A DNA stretch of 46,039 nt, from the NCBI GenBank assembly GCA_900618425.1, contig UZAN01041747.1:9226-55264 (forward strand), given 5' to 3'. The translations under genes were made by a program, and so were the position numbers. The notes under the pieces are model-generated. The model saw nothing but the letters and a program-made list of their open reading frames with translations, was not told where the DNA came from and ran no database searches. How positions within the stretch are numbered: position 1 is the first letter of the stretch; each line of letters opens with the position of its first letter. Of this stretch, positions 21,983 to 30,877 are shown piece after piece. Origin of the DNA: Echinostoma caproni (taxonomy: Eukaryota > Platyhelminthes > Trematoda > Plagiorchiida > Echinostomatidae).

Positions 21983-24900
21983 CTCCTCCTGATGTTCTTC
22001 AACTCAAAACCATACAGATTATGTTAAAGGCGACGAATCTCGAAAAAGCGTTTATCGGCTGTGTTTTTGGCACCAAACACCAGCTGATGATATCTACAAG
22101 CCAATGATCTCCCGTTAATCTTAGCCAAATAAACAATATCACGAACAACAGCCGTTGCCAATTGAGTTTTTTTACATTTGAATCGATTGACCGGGTTAAC
22201 GTCATATATCGCCGATTTCAAAAAGAACAAAACACAAATAACTGAGAAGCTAAGCTTCAAAGCTGACAATAACCTGAATTTGTACACTGTCCTTCTCGAC
22301 CAGTCCCTGAGGTGCAATAGANATGCGACTCATCAATGGGTATAATAATAAATGGGAACCAAAGGACTGTAAGAAAAGGAATAAACATATTACCACCCTG
22401 GTCCAGTATATAGTGAAAAAGGTAATACTGTACCTTATTGTGACCTTTGCTATTTAGCCAATATTTAATGCGAATTGTAAGGGAATGTAAAGGCTACTAT
22501 TTTATTCTCGTAATCACACCTTACCAAAGTTCAAGTGTACCCGTTTCAACTGTATCACGTGAACCGCCCACGCACAACTAGCTGAACACCGATCAAATAA
22601 ACGGATCGCTTTGGTGCCTCGCCCATCCAAAATTCCAACTTCGATGGCCAGTTCCCACAACGAGTACGCCGTGGTAACTGGTTTTCTGTGGTGAAAATAG
22701 TCCATTTCACTTGAAATTAACCACGGGCAACAATATGGTGCAATCAGTCAAACCGCTGCGGTTCAACGATGAAATTCTACTGGCGCATTGATTTTTCATT
22801 CAGATATACAAACTGAAACTAAATCGATTACATTATGCAGCAAAGCGATTTAAACCCTTCTTCTTAAGGTTGTAAAAGGGATTAAAAACGTTTTATCACT
22901 AGGTAATCAGTAGTGTATTCAAAGTCACTCTTTGAATTTGGAAATAAGTTCAGCTATAACAAATATTGTTTTTAATTAAAATATAATGGCATTCTGAGTA
23001 CCACGATCACACGGTCGATAGTTTGGTTTGAAAGTGTGCTAAGACTGCTTTCCGATCAATTTATCTCAGAATTTAAACCTGCTGATTGGTTGGCAAATAA
23101 ATTAAATATCAACCTGATAAGATTTCACCAAATTCTCATAAACGTAAGTGACTGTCAATGGATTTTTGTTTGCTTTATCTTTCATACTCATGGGTTTCCT
23201 CGTATACTCTCGTTCCAAAAAACCCCTGAGTGTGATCAAGCAAAAGGCACTCTTGAGAAACTTTTTAAAGTACTTTGAAAAGAAACTGTCAACTTTCTGC
23301 TGATTTACGATGCATTCACATATGATGTAGCAGAAGGTCCATAAATGCGACCCAAATGTTCCGACATTACTACCGATTCAAAACGGAATCACTCGGGTAT
23401 ATTCATTTTTAGGTTCCGGCTAATCTGGGGACGGTCGGTATCCGTCTTTGAAAAACTCATTTGTGTGCAGAAAAAGCAACTGGTGTAATTCCTCAAGTGT
23501 CAATTTTTGGATCACCAACACGTGACCGGTCTAATAACACCCGAATAGGTGATAACTTGTCGGCGGTAAATATAAGTATTGATCGAACTCATGCGCTGGA
23601 CCTTGGAGTTAGAAGTCGAAACCCAAATCCCTAAGTACGAGTTTGACGGTTAAAAACATGAGAAAATGGCTACATCATTAAATATGTTGTCCTCTGGGTT
23701 ATCCCATTCGAGTACCGGTAGAGACATAATGCATAAACACTGCTAACAAATCCCTTTAAGGACGAAACAGCTGTCCAGTGCTCTTTGTTGGTCATAACAG
23801 CCGATCCATGTATTTAACATGTGAGGAATCAGCGGGCTCAAGTGTAAACAGCAATGCCTGATGTGTGTTCACTTCGGATCGGGTAAACCAAAACCCCGAA
23901 TTTCGGCCTCCATTGACTCGTGACTTTGAAAATCGTCAACATTATTATCGTTATGATTTTTACTACTAAAACGATAGCTAGTAGTCAAGCAGACCTGAGA
24001 GAACATTACAACTGCATTGCACCACGGACGTTAAAAATTTATCAGTTATCTATCTTTTAGTTCTGCTTTTATGGGCCAGTCATGACGTAAGAAATGGGAG
24101 CGGTTCAGTGAATTGCAGGAAAGAACACCTATACGATGTATTATTATAAACAACACATGTCCAACGATTGTCGTCAATCACCGTTGTCACATGTTACCGA
24201 CACATGCATGCATTCAGTACGTGAGAGTAACACGGTAACATGTATCCGATTACGTAAATGTCGTGGTTGTTATGTATCCGGAAACGATCGAAACGTTTTG
24301 CGCTCTACAATAGGTGATTTACTGCATCCCCCTGTGTGAATTTCGGCATATTACGTTATCCAAAAACATCTAAGGGTCAGGACTATTTTTGTCGTAAACG
24401 GGGTAAAGAAAATGTAGATTGCAACCGTGGAAAACACTGTTTCAACCCTTTTGGGTATCACCAGGATTAAAAGCTTATTCTCCATGGAAAAAATGAAGCA
24501 GTCTGATCCAATCCCCGGTGATCTCAGGGCTAGAATTCTCGTGTTCCATTTCCCTTGTTGGTGTGATCAAACACCATGACAGCAGTTGCACGCTGCTTTT
24601 GAGCTTTCCATTTTGCGTTATCTTTCATTCCTGTTGGATAAAACGTATCCAGAAAATCAAACTAAATCCTCGAGTACTCCAGTGTAGCATCCTAATTAGT
24701 TGATTAGCATTTTTGGACGTAATATATGAGTGGCATCTTAAAAGATATTGACAACTCACAACATCCGGGCAAAATGAAGAAACAGCCGTTTACAGCTCCC
24801 CTTTCCCATCTCAAGTGCTCCTGTTGTTGTAAATCGGTTACTTCAACCAAAGTAATGTGACCCTCGATTATGAGGCTACTTCAAGAAACGGTGTTAACTC

Positions 24901-27900
24901 GGGTGACAACATGAGGGACTCACAAACCTTACAAGTCCGGGTTCCGATCAGCAAAAGTTAACGGTTCCGGTCAAGAACCAAACAACTGCACGCAGCTTCC
25001 AAAGATTTTTAGTTCTATGAATGGTATGGAGATATGATAGGATAAGTCATTTTCTGACCAATCAAACTCCTCCCCAGAGGAAGAACTAGACAGATGGGAC
25101 GGAGGGTTTTTTTAGAATGGATGCCAAAACTTTAGAGCAAAACATACTTCGCGGTAGCTCACACCGACGAAGGGGCTCGTCTTTGGGAGCCCTAACCGGA
25201 GCCTTTGACTCAAAAGTCTGACCCACAAGGCGGGAGTGTGACCGAAGCATCCGTGTGGGGACCTCTACAGACCTGTCATGCAAGGCTTACTGCTTGAGTA
25301 CAGTTCAATTGAGAGAAAGATTTAGGAAATCAATTGTAACTGGTTATCCGACCTATTCGAGCAATGTATATATGCTATATTAACAAACGCGAGAGATTAA
25401 ACTACTTTTCCAACTGTCCCACTTGTTATTGAGATCACTGCTTAATGAGATCCCAGTTTAGGATAGCTTCTAAATCATTTCGTGAACCGCGCTAAAGTAG
25501 AATGATAAATGTGACTTTAGAAAGGGATATCGGTGATTAGGACAAGATATAATCGATGTTGGCGAGTTTCGCCGAGGCATTGCTTCAAACTGTAGGAAGA
25601 AGAATCGTATTGAGTGATCGCTTCGCGTCATCAGAGGCGAATAAGTCAAGTAATCCATTTCCAAGTTCTGACGACGCCTACGGAATATTTAGCAGTTGAC
25701 CCCTTTTTCCAAATGTTTCTTCCCCTGTTCAGAGGACAAATCAAATATCTCCTCAAAAAGAGGTCCGCTCAAGAACACGTTATAATATTCTGGTCCCGAT
25801 GACGTAAAGAAGCACGACTTTTCCGGTAACTATCATTCAACCATAAATGTGATTTGGCCAACACAAATGATTCTCCATCATTACTATCCGTTCGTTGTTC
25901 ATGCCATCTTACATTGATCGACTTGGGTCAACAAAGGAAACGGGATTGTTCCATGCTTTGCCAGACAATGGTTATCCCATCACATTCATTCACAAGTACA
26001 GCAAGCCGATCAACGCCAAGCCTATTTCCCTATTGGCTAAGACGAAAGACGTCTATATGAAACTGCCTTTCAAGGGATATGGTGTGACAACAAGGATATG
26101 TCGTCGTTTAACGCACGCCGTGGAAAGGACGTTCATTGCCGCAAGACTAATGATTGTCTGCGGGACGTTTTGGTGTCTCACAAGCCCTAATCTAGATCGA
26201 GAAGACGTTAGTGTTACTACAACTGTATCTACTCATTTTAATTTACCCTCGACCAGCGGTACATCGGAAGGACAGAACGTCATTTATCAACCAGAATGTG
26301 TCAACATATTCCGAAACACCTTGGTCTTCGGAGAGGGAAACTACCATCTTGTGCGATTGGACGTCGCTTGTTAGATTCCGGTCACCATGTAGACGCACCC
26401 AAAGCGTTTCGAGTCATTGCGAGGCCTCAAAGTTCACGGAATTTGGGATTCTTAGAAGTGATACTTATTTATCACTTGAAACTGCAATTACGTGTTTAAA
26501 AAACATTTGTGACGCAACTTTTGTTGCCGTGGTAGCGATGATACCACACTCGATACCACCCTACCATGGTATGACCTTCCCTACGCCTCCCTCCACCACA
26601 TTCACCACATCGTTCTGACCAGTTCACATCGATATCGCATTTTATCATTTTACTTCATCCCAACCAAACACAAATCACGCAACTCACCTGTACACCACCT
26701 TGGTCAAATGACTCATTTCAAATATTATGTTTCTTCGTTTCACATGATCATATAAATGTGCGTTTACAGTGACTGAGAGCACGCGAAATTGATTTCCAAT
26801 ATCAATTGTGCCCACATAGGTCTTTTTGTGTTGATGAAATGGATAAGGGGAAAAGGATGTTTTCAAAAGATTATTTAAGCTTTCCTTATCCATGTATCAC
26901 AACCGCATTTGCTGGATCTCAAGTGAGGAAGATCGACCATCTGCACAGTCAGGAAAGAGGGGCAGTTACATCACTGAATGGCCGAACACATCTCGGTGTA
27001 GATTAGGAAAGCGATAGACAGCAAGTTTCAAGCCGGCACGTCATCGAATGAGCAGAAAAGATTCTGATCTTCGACAACACAACACTTATTCGAAACAAAC
27101 GAAAACATTGTGTCACTCCACACCACGCAATTCCGGTCATCTACAACACAATAAACACAAAGTTACTGAAATTTGCCGAGGCCCCAGCCGTTCATACTCT
27201 CCAACCCTATCTGTGCAAACAAAATGAATGGTTAGTCACATTAGCTATGCCTTGGTGATTAAACCCTAACCTTTTGTTTTTCTGTGTTGTTGTGTCGTGT
27301 TCTCCGTTGTGATTAGCAATCGCAGTTATTATCTCACTGACGATAAAAAGTCACTTTGACTGCAATGTGCACGTGTACAGATGCAGTGAAATGACCATAT
27401 GGATACATTGTGCAAACCAATATCCCCGATTTCTCCATCCAACATGTTTAGACGTTAGAAAGTGCCGACAAATCAGTATGAACGGAATATTTTATATTTC
27501 TAATATTTACTCTACAGCATCTCGGCAATCAACTTACTTTGCACTAAACGTGAACATACAATTATATTCGTCTGTTGTTTGACTATGTCAAAGCTCTTCA
27601 GTTTAGCCTAAATAAAACAGAATAACATCGGTGTCACATTTTCGGAATCGTCCTCCCACCTCAATTGAGCATGTCACTTTTCACACAACACAGAAACTTG
27701 ATCGATCGATCGATCAACAAATAGGGTGTAGACAAACATCAACTCACTTTGATCCACAGTCAACAGACGGAATGGGTCACAGACAAATGTGGTCGGATGA
27801 TCATAGTTCCCCTTAAGTGGCAAACATTGATCCTTCGAATCGATCACATTCGGATAATTTTGAACCTGGTGTGTGAATTCCGGCGGGTATTCGGCTTGAA

Positions 27901-27964
27901 TCACGTGACCGAATAACCCGATCCATGTGATCAAAAGAAGAAATGAGAAACAGAGACTCGACAT
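9464..27964 (-). CDS. Secreted or membrane TPM-domain (MOLO1-like) protein, five-exon gene
   Basis: The exons, in coding order, are 27964-27748, 15092-14978, 11830-11695, 9846-9713 and 9668-9464. Their phases (1, 2, 0, 2) agree at every junction and the sum is 807 nt, or 268 residues plus stop. Residues 1-24 form a signal peptide, likely cleaved after VIQA. The TPM domain covers about residues 37-200: VCDPFRLLTVDQ (61-72; the family usually has CDPD.ILT), IGVALTNRL (100-108), KIIIFYSKDDGV (145-156), then a helical end with SRVYFSNGIYEGIAYLIQ. In nematodes the single-pass TPM protein MOLO-1 is an auxiliary subunit of levamisole-type acetylcholine receptors; other TPM proteins have different roles. 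Here the part after residue 201 is basic with no clear membrane segment, so the protein may be secreted, or a different last exon may supply the anchor. Splicing is inferred, not shown by transcripts. Confidence 0.8.
9713..9846 (-). CDS. TPM gene exon 4 (end of TPM domain)
   Basis: The exon lies between the acceptor ttttgccctctcttgcc...gaatag and the donor gtgagt. It begins LYTFAGDLIERKLSSQQL and holds the last strand and helices of the TPM fold. It joins exon 3 in phase 0 and exon 5 in phase 2 across a 44-bp intron at 9669-9712. Confidence 0.8.
9967..11513. other. TPM gene intron 3 (part), no other gene confirmed
   Basis: The stretch lies inside the intron between exons 4 and 3. A (GGT)n run sits near 10182. 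A cag acceptor-like tract at about 10976 (+) opens a frame of about 50 codons without recognisable content. Confidence 0.4.
11695..11830 (-). CDS. TPM gene exon 3 (core of TPM domain)
   Basis: The acceptor is tttgtttctttttactcc...atag and the donor is gtgagt. It begins NESPDRLLDYASIFAYYLF and ends at FYSKDDGV, the hydrophobic strand with paired acidic residues typical of TPM domains. It is 136 nt, in phase 2 and out phase 0. An alternative downstream exon in phase 0 (11629-11514) is also open, but makes no TPM sense. Confidence 0.8.
12031..12718 (+). pseudogene. Coding-like region of unknown identity, broken
   Basis: Three open pieces lie in line on the plus strand. The first is about 12031-12132 (LEETMGATEDDVCVRILRSA), which runs into an N and a G run. 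The second is 12339-12596, starting FDDLFFATGLIRTG and ending VWNRRWKEA. The third, 12527-12718, overlaps it in another frame (GSLRRGVNYLIQQ). The switch of frame near 12585 and the stops between the pieces suggest a decayed gene copy, though an unspliced gene is possible. It lies in intron 2 of the TPM gene on the opposite strand. I recognise no family. Confidence 0.3.
12131..12147. repeat. Poly-G tract with an ambiguous base
   Basis: An N is followed by about fifteen G residues; this is a likely sequencing or assembly weak point. Confidence 0.8.
13116..13612 (-). mobile_element. CR1-like LINE endonuclease-domain remnant
   Basis: Read on the minus strand, the piece from about 13612 contains LLQEIWLHPDIEDCVVG followed by FDIFKIDG and SRGGVITFF. 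This resembles the (E)TWL.PDI.D..V...GF..(F/Y)R.DR...GGGV block of LINE apurinic-type endonucleases. Further on (13328-13116), DLILFADTIVTQFAT, then a GD(F/R)N-like GDRNSFDTAF and FPTQTN fit the later motifs of the same domain. Stops and a frame change separate the pieces, and no reverse transcriptase follows. This is a dead fragment. Confidence 0.55.
13925..13940. repeat. Perfect 16-bp palindrome
   Basis: actactcatgagtagt is its own reverse complement. Its ACTACTCA half is shared with the hairpin at 3437-3462. Confidence 0.55.
13941..14932. other. TPM gene intron 2 (part), no gene seen
   Basis: AT-rich sequence with no splice-bounded open frame. The 92-codon open stretch at 14010-14288 (+) has no recognisable content or splice sites. 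Confidence 0.4.
14933..14967. repeat. (CT)n(CA)n compound microsatellite
   Basis: About eight CT units run into about ten CA units. It starts about ten bases inside the intron that follows TPM exon 2; on the transcribed strand it reads GU repeats and then GA repeats. Confidence 0.9.
14978..15092 (-). CDS. TPM gene exon 2
   Basis: A textbook internal exon of 115 nt: acceptor ttccatttcaaatttccaaattag, donor GG|gtgagt. It starts with the rest of an isoleucine codon and then NRLNKLLQDDYSRDG, and contains PNPVIGVALTNRLKV, the first beta strand of the TPM domain. Phase 1 in, phase 2 out. Confidence 0.85.
15093..16338. other. TPM gene intron 1 (part), no gene seen
   Basis: Open frames here are short and lack splice context. 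Confidence 0.4.
16339..16469 (-). CDS. Possible internal exon, unrecognised
   Basis: The acceptor attcatgtgtag and donor gtatgt bound 131 nt, phase 2 in and phase 1 out. They encode 43 residues starting IQCYPCIQTSVSIKC and ending NQGCADGLNDQL. The four cysteines suggest an extracytoplasmic segment. It could be an alternative 5' exon of the TPM gene, since its exit phase fits exon 2, or belong to a nested gene. No family recognised. Confidence 0.28.
16795..16943 (-). repeat. SINE family B, copy 2, cut by the assembly gap
   Basis: The 3' body (aagaagaaag tail, ccctttgattgtccgcttcccc) and the start of the (CCR)n stretch are present. The sequence then enters the N run at the place where the B box is expected. 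Confidence 0.65.
16944..17532. other. Assembly gap (589 N)
   Basis: An unbroken run of N. Long apparent open frames across it are artefacts. Confidence 0.99.
18438..18584 (+). CDS. Possible terminal exon or small gene, unrecognised
   Basis: A good acceptor (aactatgatttttgcag) ends just before A-ATG. The frame then gives NEFPNVSSSKKPVEF, a middle LDKFLERRPLDNPVL and an end GYNRCLLPK before TAA. Codon use is plausible. A TATAAATA box at about 18413 could instead make this the start of a 48-residue reading frame. It lies inside intron 1 of the TPM gene on the other strand. No family recognised. Confidence 0.35.
   Translation: MNEFPNVSSSKKPVEFVSGLDKFLERRPLDNPVLSYVPCGYNRCLLPK
18585..20632. other. 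TPM gene intron 1 (part), no gene seen
   Basis: No splice-bounded frame was accepted. A (GTGC)n array sits at 19872-19900. Confidence 0.4.
19872..19900. repeat. (GTGC)n microsatellite
   Basis: About seven uninterrupted four-base units. Confidence 0.9.
20633..20927 (-). CDS. Exon of an unrecognised gene nested in the TPM intron
   Basis: The frame is open from at least 20927 (acceptor ttatcactttgtctgatcgaaag) to a TAA at 20633, about 97 codons. A possible donor (CG|gtaacc) sits just before the stop. The protein contains GKPVKKTKINIRQFEGG, VVQITVHAKFCDYENNSELR, VLFRPYTFTMSLIRMDSFNR and a C-terminal QLLAFLKSICCPF. Amino-acid composition and codon use are those of a real folded protein, with alternating hydrophobic strands. 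I do not recognise the family. It shares the TPM gene's strand but fits none of its exon phases or its domain. Confidence 0.5.
20983..21050 (+). repeat. Direct repeat, copy 1 (diverged)
   Basis: tgtgtctcctcatcctcta and gtataattcatatccac recur in modified form at about 21638-21705, with the same order and spacing. A short diverged tandem or interspersed repeat. Confidence 0.45.
21638..21705 (+). repeat. Direct repeat, copy 2 (diverged)
   Basis: tgtgtcttgtcatcctctt followed by gtatgagtcatatccatt matches the unit at about 20983-21050. Confidence 0.45.
21938..21977. repeat. (TA)n microsatellite
   Basis: About twenty TA units with one interruption. Confidence 0.9.
22250..22685 (-). CDS. Two-exon C-terminal part of an unrecognised gene (22685-22520, 22306-22250)
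   Basis: The first exon follows ggactattttcaccacag in phase 2. It encodes KPVTTAYSLWELAIEVG, TKAIRLFDRCSASCAWAV and QLKRVHLNFGK, and can end at AAG|gtgtga in phase 0. The second follows tctattgcacctcag and gives GLVEKDSVQIQVIVSFEA, then stop. Another donor five bases earlier (TTTG|gtaagg) would change the continuation. The LW...RLFDRC...WA pattern faintly recalls half-A-TPR repeats such as those in NRDE2-type proteins; this is a weak resemblance only. Both exons lie in intron 1 of the TPM gene on the same strand, upstream of the 20633-20927 exon. Confidence 0.45.
22760..25085. other. TPM gene intron 1 (part), no gene confirmed
   Basis: Open frames at 23036-23278 and 24136-24339 (+) lack splice context. 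The phrase cgaaacagctgtccagtgct near 23763 is a fragment of SINE family A. Confidence 0.4.
25110..25262 (+). repeat. Repeat R1, diverged copy 4
   Basis: The blocks ccctaaccggagcctt, aaagtctgacccacaaggcgg and agtgtgaccgaagcatcc line up in order with cacaaccggagccttcgg, aagcgtgatccgtcaggtgg and agtgtgcggaaaccgcagtcc of copy 1. It is much older than the other copies. Confidence 0.5.
25860..26510 (+). mobile_element. Penelope-like element, decayed C-terminal part (linker and GIY-YIG region)
   Basis: One frame gives NGYPITFIHKYSKP, then MKLPFKGYGVTTRICRRLTH and AVERTFIAARL. This is the conserved stretch between the reverse transcriptase and endonuclease of Penelope-like elements (known pattern LPFKGD...RRL..AV.RT..AA). 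In the next frame, RYIGRTERHLSTRM and then AIGRRLLDSGHHVD correspond to the GIY-YIG endonuclease region. Frameshifts and stops show that it is dead. No reverse transcriptase precedes it within the window. It sits in intron 1 of the TPM gene. Confidence 0.7.
26511..27747. other. TPM gene intron 1 (start), no gene seen
   Basis: No convincing exon or repeat is recognised. A short (GATC)n array at 27700-27716 lies just inside the intron. Confidence 0.4.
27748..27964 (-). CDS. TPM gene exon 1 (signal peptide and start of TPM domain)
   Basis: The ATG at 27964 opens MSSLCFSFLLLITWIGLFGH, a clear signal peptide. It continues to VCDPFRLLTVDQ and a CAAA|gtgagt donor in phase 1. The ATG is the only methionine in frame before the hydrophobic core. 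Confidence 0.8.
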
Positions 27965-28667
27965 CCGTGAAATGCGGGCACGGATGAGGAAAGATGAAGT
28001 CAGAAAATTGAACCGAAGTTGGTGGTGATCACGCGCACACGAGAGTTTAGAAAATGATGCGAATTAGCTTGGTCACTCGACTGTGAAACATTTTATAGAC
28101 TTGAAATTACCAACTGTAACAGCCCGAGTACTGAACACATAGTGGATCGGCCCTATTTTGTTTACCAAATGTTCCATTTGTTTATACGAATATGTTCACC
28201 CCAAATGTCCCACACCTTCAGCTGGTCAACAATCGCACTCTATGTGTATGCGTGCATACACACAAGAATATTTTTCGTGATGTCTGTGGAGGATAGATAT
28301 AAATATACGAACTGAAGACACATGTACGTCCATCCGTAGTGTTTCAGATGCAATTCTGTGACGTCCACACACAGACACAGAGAGAGAGGGTCTTACACCG
28401 TCCGGTCACTAGCTGAATGTTGAGAAGTAGGAATGCAAACGGGGTTGTGTTTGTGCCTGCATGCGTGTTTTATTACACATGGCCAAATGTGTCGTCAATT
28501 TACGGTTAGTTAACAAACCAATGGATCACACCCTACCACGGTATTTTAGAATGATGATGACGATGATGATCTAAATGACAAGTTTTTGGTGGATTAATTC
28601 CATGAATGGTTGATTGACTGGTCGATTGAGTGATTGATTGGATGATTGGTTTGAGGAACGAACTGAC
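27965..28667. other. 5' flank of the TPM gene
   Basis: This is the likely promoter region. I see no TATA box at a usual distance; a (GAT)n array sits at about 28550-28571 and a tgattg-rich stretch at about 28610-28650. Confidence 0.4.
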
Positions 28668-28812
28668 CGAGAGTTGGACAATCCATACAGACTACAGGAT
28701 CCACGTTTCCACTCAGCGTATGCTTACTGATCAACGGCTTCGGGAAGACGGCCTTGTTAATTGATACTCCACAAGTTCTTTTGTATTGCTCGTCTCCACA
28801 GTTCACAAGCCG
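28668..28812 (-). CDS. Cysteine-rich exon, probably extracellular, unrecognised
   Basis: Bounded by cataattgttttcacataaag and G|gtcagt, 145 nt, phase 0 in and phase 1 out. It encodes RLVNCGDEQYKRTCGVS, FPKPLISKHTLSG and DPVVCMDCPTL. Four cysteines in 48 residues, spaced around a TCG, suggest a disulphide-bonded module. The domain is not identifiable from one exon. It is on the same strand as the TPM gene and ends about 700 bp upstream of it, so its next exon would have to lie inside or beyond that gene, or be missed here. Confidence 0.45.
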
Positions 28813-29111
28813 CTTTATGTGAAAACAATTATGCGGTTAACTGGAGCCATCCATTCCCGTTGTCTGTTTCTCAATGGAGCTTGAATGGGGTGCTTTGCGA
28901 AATCTGTGCCACATTAGTTTTGCATCGATTTTAGACATGAATGGAATGTTTAGTCTTAAAACAAAAGTATGTGACTGTTCTTAATGAAGCATTTCACGCT
29001 CTCTCTCTTACACACGTACAACCCTCAGCTAAGCTAAGCTAACCATGTTAGACTTCACACAGAAACAAAATATTTACACATATTTACTTAAAAATGAAAA
29101 GCATTGTGTTG
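28813..29111. other. Intergenic or intronic, no gene seen
   Basis: No exon-like frame or repeat recognised. Confidence 0.4.
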
Positions 29112-29333
29112 TTATTTTCGGATAGTTTTCACTGAATTTACAGCTACTGAATTTAGGTCTTTTGGAGTAGACATTTGAGGGTGCATACGCCGTTCCGTTA
29201 ATGTCATGCGTTCTTCAGGTTTGCCGAGAATTGTTGAATACAGCGGTCGAAGAAGAATCTTAAACCGTTCAAATAGTGATGTTCTACCTGTATGCCTGCT
29301 GACCGTAATTGGGTCAAAACGATTTACACACAT
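29112..29333 (-). CDS. Terminal exon of an unrecognised gene
   Basis: The open frame ends in TAA at 29112. From an acceptor near 29285 (tcagcag or gcatacag) it reads RTSLFERFKILLRPLYS, GKPEERMTLTERRMHPQM and DLNSVAVNSVKTIRK. The basic, charged tail and codon use argue for coding. An entry in phase 1 after gcatacag would match the exit phase of the exon at 36462-36625, about 7 kb upstream on the same strand; that join is speculative. Confidence 0.45.
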   Translation of the reverse strand: MCVNRFDPITVSRHTGRTSLFERFKILLRPLYSTILGKPEERMTLTERRMHPQMSTPKDLNSVAVNSVKTIRK

Positions 29334-29501
29334 TTTAAATATAAATCAATAAATAATTGGGTCTGCCAATAATGGAGAAATCGATGCAGGTCGACCGGTC
29401 ACGTGCCATCTGATGCGAGTGAACTTCGGCAGAATTTGAGTTCTCACTCCAAATAAAAATAAATGTTATTATTAATAATAATAATTTCTTAATGGGTATT
29501 C

Positions 29502-29768
29502 TCAGACTGAATAAAGCAAGATTTTATTTTGTATTACTTCTAGTCCTTCGGGATTAGAAACATCCGATTGATATTTGCACCCGTGATTGGATTTTCCCCA
29601 AGTGCGACCGAATTCATTTTTCTCCCCAGAGCGACATAAGATTTTGTGATTAGACTTATCACTACTCCCATATATGTGACCACTATTGTGGGATAAGTAA
29701 CACCGGTAGCTGTTCCCCACTACAGGTACGAATCTGCAATTCACGCAGTTCACTGCACACAAGCACAC
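29502..29768 (-). CDS. Cysteine/histidine-rich open frame, unrecognised
   Basis: 88 codons with seven cysteines, including CVNCRFVPVVGNSYRC, LSHNSGHIYGSSDKSNH and NEFGRTWGKSNHGC. An AATAAA sits at the 3' end of the frame on the same strand (about 29510), so this may be a last exon or a small gene. The repeated Cys and His could bind zinc, but no known finger spacing is met. Confidence 0.35.
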   Translation of the reverse strand: MCLCAVNCVNCRFVPVVGNSYRCYLSHNSGHIYGSSDKSNHKILCRSGEKNEFGRTWGKSNHGCKYQSDVSNPEGLEVIQNKILLYSV

Positions 29769-30245
29769 GACCAGATTCCAATTTCATTCTCACCATAACT
29801 AATCAAGTTGTATTTCGTCAACTATTTATATAACGATGCTTTTTACATACCAAGTTTCATTCAACCCGTGGTGTTTGCTTCTCTAGAGCTAGTAATTCTG
29901 TTTTCTGATCGTTTACTCAATAAGGTAAACAATGGTGGCCTCAGTCACCTTTAAATTTGTTGGTTTCCTCAAATCTCCAACTGCACATACATTTCGATAG
30001 CATCACGGAAACTGTGTTGTTATTTGGAGACAAATTCAGTAGAAACGCTTTTATTTTCAGCCACAGCCTCAATTCCATTGTTCGGTTTATGCAATAGTGT
30101 GTGTGTGTATTGGTGTGCCAAATTCAAACTCGACATTGGCACGAGCTGCAACAAAACGGCATGACGTACCTATCCGTTCTGTGGTGTGTGTGTGTTAATG
30201 GTACTCGGAACCCGAAAACAGGGCTGGCGCGAGCGCTTGGCGGAA
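29769..30245. other. No confirmed gene
   Basis: A short (GT)n run lies at about 30094-30107. A plus-strand frame to 30298 (NPKTGLARALGGIIR) looks coding-like, but overlaps an equally open minus-strand frame. Confidence 0.35.
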
Positions 30246-30569
30246 TCATTCGATCCGTTTTAGATCGAGGGTGCGATTACCGGTATGCTGTATTATAATA
30301 TAACTAGGAAGGCGTAACGACCATTTATGCACGATAGTAACCTCCGGATCGTTGTGTGGGGTCACCAGTTTGATACAGTCCATCGGCCGCAGCATTTGTA
30401 TGGTGTGGTATCCCTGCCGTCTGCCAGTCTGGCCATACATTAAGACGGCCTGATCCATCTGGAACCACACGGTAGACCCGTGTGCGTGCGTGTGTTCGCT
30501 CGCGCGCTTGGGCACATGTCGAGAACACGAGATCACAAGGTTTTGTGCCTGCGTGAATGTGTCTGCTTG

Positions 30570-30735
30570 TCGATCGATCGATCGATCGGTTCGCACAGCT
30601 GATGAGACCCAACCAGGTCGAAACAGCTGTCCAGTGCTTCCTAGCTTTTCGGTTCACGCCTAAAGTTGCCACAAACAGGACGAATTTAGCCATTAAAATT
30701 CAATCAAATCCTCCATTGCTCACATGAAAAATAAG
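30570..30735 (+). repeat. SINE family A, copy 2, with a (GATC)n expansion
   Basis: From gctgatgagacccaacca through gtcgaaacagctgtccagtg to the ggacgaatttagccat tail it matches copy 1. The cgattgatt phrase of copy 1 is replaced by four GATC units at about 30571-30588. The tRNA-like head is not recognisable here. Confidence 0.65.
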
Positions 30736-30877
30736 TGATCTTTGAGCTACAACCGATTGTCAGAACTGGGGTGAGTTTGTGCCGTCAGAGGCTCAGTAGG
30801 CCATGATCTGAGTTGAACACCAAACGTCCCGGGATTGACTACAATTAGTGAATTCCGAGACTGATACGGATTGATGT

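Noticed and set aside
22024..22317. 97-codon minus-strand frame ending EIRRL
   Set aside because: Its start overlaps the small last exon at 22306-22250 in another frame. The 3' half looks coding-like, but no acceptor in a suitable phase was found other than a weak one at about 22244.
22520..22685. Naming the exon as NRDE2
   Set aside because: Only a loose half-A-TPR-like pattern over about 45 residues; not enough to name a gene.
26684..26893. Possible TPM exon on the minus strand ending at gtgagt
   Set aside because: A good donor, but the frame has no TPM content and its phases do not fit between exons 1 and 2.
30246..30693. Minus-strand open frames of 116 and 122 codons
   Set aside because: Two overlapping frames of similar quality, with a GATC microsatellite and a SINE in their upstream half, and no clear acceptor. 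Possibly part of an exon (LRPMDCIKLVTPHNDPE) but not supportable.
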